From: REEB426 sp964551975
Lineage (GTDB): Bacteria > Actinomycetota > Actinomycetes > S36-B12
DNA: 10,085 nt
Reading direction: 5' to 3'
Assembly (NCBI GenBank): GCA_964551975.1
Contig: CAZKFI010000075.1
Span: 1-10,085, forward strand
Position numbers and translations under genes: made by a program. Position 1 is the first letter of the stretch; each line of letters begins with the position of its first letter. Of the stretch, positions 6,753-10,085 are shown piece after piece. The notes under the pieces were generated by a model. That model ran no database searches. It was given only the letters and a program-made list of their open reading frames with translations, and was not told where the DNA came from.

Positions 6753-6757
6753 TCCTT
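6753..6757 (-). promoter_or_regulatory. Shine-Dalgarno site for the ycaO GTG start
   Basis: AAGGA on the minus strand stands four bases before the GTG at 6748. It supports translation from that codon even though the same frame may once have begun further upstream. GTCC and GGAC flank the site and could form a four-pair stem masking it, but that is too small to rely on. Confidence 0.5.
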
Positions 6758-6769
6758 GTCGGACCGAAA

Positions 6770-6838
6770 CTACTGCGATCCGCGCTTGATAGCCGGGTGA
6801 GAATCGACCTCCAGAGAGTCTGAGACTGGATGGGTCAT
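6770..6838 (-). other. 22-codon frame between exporter and ycaO: short peptide or severed ycaO N-terminus
   Basis: An ATG at 6838, three bases after the exporter's TAG stop, opens 22 codons (starting MTHPVSDSLEV, ending IKRGSQ) and ends at TAG 6770-6772. The frame is the same as ycaO: after the stop, seven codons (FRSDKDW) lead straight to the GTG of ycaO. Two readings are possible. It may be the true N-terminus of YcaO cut by a nonsense change, since family members commonly carry some 20-40 residues before the GTHR motif. Or it may be a tiny coupled peptide, conceivably a RiPP precursor. It has no cysteines and only three serines and one threonine, and its SD site is weak, which makes the precursor reading less likely. 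Confidence 0.35.
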
Positions 6839-6841
6839 GGA

Positions 6842-9643
6842 CTAGAGAACCTGTCTCGTCGCGAGCGCATGGAACGCACCGCGGCGTTCCATGAGTTCTC
6901 CGAAAGATCCATCCTCAACGACCCGACCGGCATGGAGCACCACGATGCGGTCCGCACCGATGATCGTCGACAGTCGGTGGGCCACGACGATCCGGGTCAT
7001 GCCAAGTTCGGCGAGATTCTCAGTGACGACCCGCTGAGTGACGTTGTCCAGAGCACTTGTCGCTTCATCGAGCAGGAGGATGCGCGGTCGCGTCGCGAGC
7101 GCACGCGCAATAAGGAGGCGCTGGCGCTGTCCGCCGGAAAAGGCCCCACCGTTCAAAGTGATCATGGTCTCAAGCTTCATCGGCATGGCTCTGATGTCAT
7201 CCGCTAGGGAGACGAGCTCGGCCAACTCCCAGGCCTCGTCAGGGGACAGGGTGGTAGCACCGGCAAGGTTCTGGTGAATGGTGCCAGGCATCAGCTGTCC
7301 ATCTTGGAGCACCACCCCTAACTGACGCCGTACCGATTCGACGTCGAGGGTGGACAGGTCCACATCGTCGAACTCCACTGATCCGGCCTCGGGGGTCTCG
7401 AACCCTAGAAGCACGCGAAGGATCGTGGACTTCCCGCACCCGGAATGTCCCACAATTGCGACCATCTCCCCAGGGTTGATGTGAAGGTCGAGCTCATCGA
7501 GCACGGCAGGCGTATCAGGTTGGTAACGGAATGACACTGCACGCAGAGCAACTTCACCGCGAAGCAGACCAGGATCCGCGCGTCCATCACCTGATTCCGG
7601 TGCATCGGCCACGAGTTCGGCAGCGCGCTGCATTGCCGGTCGTAACTGCAGTGCCGTTCCAACGCCCGTGACGAGCGTCATGATGCCTGCAATGAAGAGC
7701 ATATAAGTGGTCTGAAAGGCGATGAATGCTCCGACGTCCCTACCCGAGTCAGTGAGCGCCACACCAGCGAATAGCACCGCGGTCGACAACGTTCCGATGA
7801 TTCCACCAAACAGCATCTGGTGTGATACGCGAATGGTGAGGTCTTGGCCAACGGCACCGCGGAAGCGGTCAGCCCATGCCGCGAACGCCCGAGGCTCGGC
7901 TCCAGCTACGCGCAGCTTCGGTATTGCGCTGAGGACCTGATACAGGAATCCGTTCACATTCCCCGTGGCTTGGTCCACCGATCGCTGAGCGCGGGCAACG
8001 CGCACAGCAAACACTAGAGAGAGCGCCAACACTATGAGGCCCCAAGAAACTGCGACGAGAGCGAGCGCAGGGATATAGATGAACAGGATCACGGCCGACA
8101 AAAGTGAAGCAAGGATGACGGGTAACGATCCGATGATCGACTGCTCAACGGGATCGCGGGCCATCTCGAGCGCCGAGAAGCGAATACTGAGGTCGCCGGG
8201 GCCTACACGCTTCACGAGTGCGATAGGGCTGCGCAGGACTCGCCCCCAAATTCCGCGCTGGAGTCTCCAAGACACTGTCGCCTCGAGGCCCGTTGCCGCT
8301 GCGGTCTGGGCGATCTGCACCGGAAGCACAGCGATAGCGGCGACCACCAGCACACCCAAGAGCCAGGCCAGGCGCGTTCGATCGCCTTCCGGAATGATCT
8401 CGCCGAACACGACGCCTGAAGCCAGTGGAACTGTGATGCTGACAGCAGCGATGACGAGTGACCACATCAGCACTCTCAGTATTTGACGCGACTGGCCTGA
8501 GATCGCCAGGCGAATGAGCCGCGATGGACTGAGGTTCTTGCCCACGGGCGGCTTGGAGAACGCGAACGCGTGGGAGATGAGAGTCGGAGCGTCAGCAGAT
8601 TGAGCGTCAATCTCTACGCCATCAGATCCGATGAGGATGCCTTTGCCTTTGCGCATCACGAGAGCGAGTGGCGCGCCGTCGACGGAGAAGCTCACCATTG
8701 GTTCCACTGAGTTGACCCACCACATCGCCGGCAGCGTGACGGTGCGCGCGAATAACCCCGAGGTGGTGGCGATCGCGCGCACGGCAGAGATTCCTTCTCG
8801 ACCGAGTAGCCCACCTCGAGGGGCCTTGATCGAATAGCCGTTGATGTGAGCAACCATCGATGCGACGACCACGAGGGGTTCTCCCGAGGTGATGGTCGGC
8901 ACCACAGCCCTGTTGTCATCAACCTCGCGGGCAAGCAAGCGCAAACTTGCAGCTTCGACCCGGGCGGAGACTCCGGAATAGGCGATTGCCCACTCGCGCT
9001 CGGACATCTCCTTCTCGACGAAGGAACGCAGGGTGCACTCCCCGGCAACACCAAACAGCCACGAAACACCCTCGACTCGTTCGGCAGCCGCTACCCCGGC
9101 AAGCGGGTGGGCGGTGAGGGCCGTGCTTCCCTCACCCAGAATGCTCATGCGCTCTGCGACGGGCGCCCCAGATTCAGGGAGCAGGCGGCCGGCCAGGGTG
9201 GACGCGCCCTCCACTACGCGAACCCACGTGAGTTTGTCGACGACCGCGGTGCTGCCAGAAGTGAGGACGAAGGGGTCGATGCCTAGCCGGACAACATGCC
9301 CGGACGGCGGGGGAACGTTGGGGCGGACGACCGCACAGAGGGCCTCGGCGGTCGCTATCACCGAAGCATCGAGCTCAGACTCTGTCGCCACCGCAAGGGG
9401 GACCTCCACGGCTGAGGAGTGGTGAGCCAGAACCCATGCCCAGCCCGCTGGTGGAGCCGGCGTCGCAATGATTGCGGGTGCAAAAAGTGTCACGACAGGA
9501 ACGCGGCGGCCGAGCCCTTCACCGGGGATGTCCTCAGCGAGGAACAAAGTCGTGTTCCCAGCCCGAAGGAATACTGGTGATCCCGGCTCGAAAGGTTTCA
9601 CCTGCTCGACCTTGATGATGCTGGTGTCGCGCATGGCGCTCAT
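6842..9643 (-). CDS. NHLM-type RiPP exporter, ABC permease/ATPase subunit with long N-terminal domain
   Basis: The product has 933 residues. It is a half-transporter that would pair with the peptidase-type ABC protein encoded just upstream to export a modified peptide. Residues 1-385 form a soluble N-terminal region with no peptidase motif, of the kind carried by the ATP-binding subunit of NHLM bacteriocin systems (TIGR03797-like). An ABC type-1 membrane domain follows, with helices near 390-412, 427-447, 507-550 (two), 612-632 and 638-660. The nucleotide-binding domain is complete: Walker A GHSGCGKST (732-740), Q-loop Q780, signature FSGGQ (835-839), Walker B ILLLDE (855-860) and H-loop H889. 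The ATG overlaps the upstream stop as ATGA, so translation is coupled; a second ATG at codon 4 is possible. It ends in TAG, three bases before the 22-codon frame. Subfamily is judged from architecture and the paired arrangement. Confidence 0.88.
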   Translation of the reverse strand: MSAMRDTSIIKVEQVKPFEPGSPVFLRAGNTTLFLAEDIPGEGLGRRVPVVTLFAPAIIATPAPPAGWAWVLAHHSSAVEVPLAVATESELDASVIATAEALCAVVRPNVPPPSGHVVRLGIDPFVLTSGSTAVVDKLTWVRVVEGASTLAGRLLPESGAPVAERMSILGEGSTALTAHPLAGVAAAERVEGVSWLFGVAGECTLRSFVEKEMSEREWAIAYSGVSARVEAASLRLLAREVDDNRAVVPTITSGEPLVVVASMVAHINGYSIKAPRGGLLGREGISAVRAIATTSGLFARTVTLPAMWWVNSVEPMVSFSVDGAPLALVMRKGKGILIGSDGVEIDAQSADAPTLISHAFAFSKPPVGKNLSPSRLIRLAISGQSRQILRVLMWSLVIAAVSITVPLASGVVFGEIIPEGDRTRLAWLLGVLVVAAIAVLPVQIAQTAAATGLEATVSWRLQRGIWGRVLRSPIALVKRVGPGDLSIRFSALEMARDPVEQSIIGSLPVILASLLSAVILFIYIPALALVAVSWGLIVLALSLVFAVRVARAQRSVDQATGNVNGFLYQVLSAIPKLRVAGAEPRAFAAWADRFRGAVGQDLTIRVSHQMLFGGIIGTLSTAVLFAGVALTDSGRDVGAFIAFQTTYMLFIAGIMTLVTGVGTALQLRPAMQRAAELVADAPESGDGRADPGLLRGEVALRAVSFRYQPDTPAVLDELDLHINPGEMVAIVGHSGCGKSTILRVLLGFETPEAGSVEFDDVDLSTLDVESVRRQLGVVLQDGQLMPGTIHQNLAGATTLSPDEAWELAELVSLADDIRAMPMKLETMITLNGGAFSGGQRQRLLIARALATRPRILLLDEATSALDNVTQRVVTENLAELGMTRIVVAHRLSTIIGADRIVVLHAGRVVEDGSFGELMERRGAFHALATRQVL

Positions 9644-10085
9644 TCCTGCACCAGCGTGGAGTACACGCCATTCCGAGCCATGAGTTCGTCATGGCGCCCC
9701 ATCTCGACGACTTTCCCGGCAGACATCACGAGAATGAGATCGGCATCTCGTACCGTGCTGAGTCGATGTGCGACCACGATCGTGGTACATCCTCGACGTT
9801 GAAGGGCTGCATCAACCAGACCCTCGGTTTCCGAGTCAAGGGCGCTGGTGGCTTCGTCGAGCACCAGGATCGAAGGGTTGCGTACCAATGCTCGTGCGAT
9901 CTCGAGTCGTTGTCGCTGCCCACCTGACCAGTTCGTTCCGCCATCGGCAACAACGGCGTCATACGATCCGACACGGGCGGTGATCGCATCGTGGATCTGA
10001 GCATCTCGTGCCGCACGGACGAGATCCTCGTCGGAGAACGAGGAATCCTACAGGGTGAGGTTCTCTCTCACCGTGCCGCTGAAGA
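9640..10085 (-). pseudogene. C-terminal end of partner ABC exporter (NHLM peptidase/ATPase type), broken by in-frame TAG
   Basis: The frame enters from the right edge and reads FSGTVRENLTL, then TAG at 10048-10050, then DSSFSDEDL and on to a normal ATPase end. Signature WSGGQRQRLEIARAL, Walker B ILVLDEATSALD and the H-loop VVAHRLST follow, ending LVQE at TGA 9640-9642. Related exporters usually have Trp in this loop (LTLWD), so TGG to TAG is the simple explanation. Below the stop no ATG or GTG occurs in frame before a TTG at 9888, so the remaining piece would lack Walker A and the signature. Walker A, the membrane domain and any C39 peptidase domain lie outside the window; the peptidase assignment rests on the paired NHLM arrangement. 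The stop overlaps the next gene's start by four bases. If the stop is a sequence error, the gene is intact here. Confidence 0.75.

Noticed and set aside
5016..10050. Stop-codon reassignment or selenocysteine/pyrrolysine explanation for the in-frame stops
   Set aside because: TAG and TGA both serve as ordinary stops in neighbouring genes, and no recoding element was seen after the codons. Mutation or sequence error is simpler.
1..10085. CRISPR arrays, tRNA or rRNA genes, insertion sequences
   Set aside because: No regularly spaced direct repeats, cloverleaf-like segments, transposase motifs or terminal inverted repeats were found by eye. A tRNA scan would be needed for certainty.

Overview
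The window is high-GC bacterial DNA with GTG and TTG starts, good Shine-Dalgarno (SD) sites and GC-rich third codon positions. This suits an actinobacterium or a similar high-GC Gram-positive lineage, but nothing seen fixes the taxon. TGA, TAG and TAA all end recognisable genes here, so a normal stop code is assumed.

Layout. 1-343 (-) is the start of a small protein with two zinc-ribbon-type cysteine clusters, cut by the left edge. 524-2389 (-) is a 621-residue lipoprotein with a papain-like Cys/His/Asp signature and a repetitive acidic tail. Divergent from it, 2692-3366 (+) encodes a three-helix membrane protein resembling DUF4337. After about 550 bases without a convincing gene come two tandem paralogues on the + strand (TTG start 3915-4265, GTG start 4361-4732). 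Both are small multi-helix membrane proteins of DUF4190-like build.

From 10085 back to about 4656 the minus strand carries the most interesting part, a ribosomal-peptide (RiPP) maturation and export locus. In transcription order it has: the C-terminal end of an ABC exporter (9640-10085, probably the peptidase/ATPase partner); an overlapping 933-residue ABC permease-ATPase of the NHLM (nitrile hydratase leader microcin) export type (6842-9643); a 22-codon frame (6770-6838); a stand-alone YcaO cyclodehydratase/thioamidation-type enzyme (5573-6748); a strong hairpin (5491-5530); and a small secreted protein (5016-5420). In such systems YcaO modifies the backbone of a precursor peptide, and the paired exporters cut off its leader and secrete it. 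No convincing precursor or YcaO partner (E1-like/Ocin-ThiF or TfuA) is visible; both would be expected to the right of the window.

Three minus-strand frames in this stretch are broken by single in-frame stops: TAG at 10048-10050 inside the exporter ATPase, TAG at 6770-6772 between the 22-codon frame and ycaO, and TGA at 5016-5018 in the secreted gene. Each can be explained by one G:C to A:T transition. The locus may be decaying, or the assembly may carry errors.
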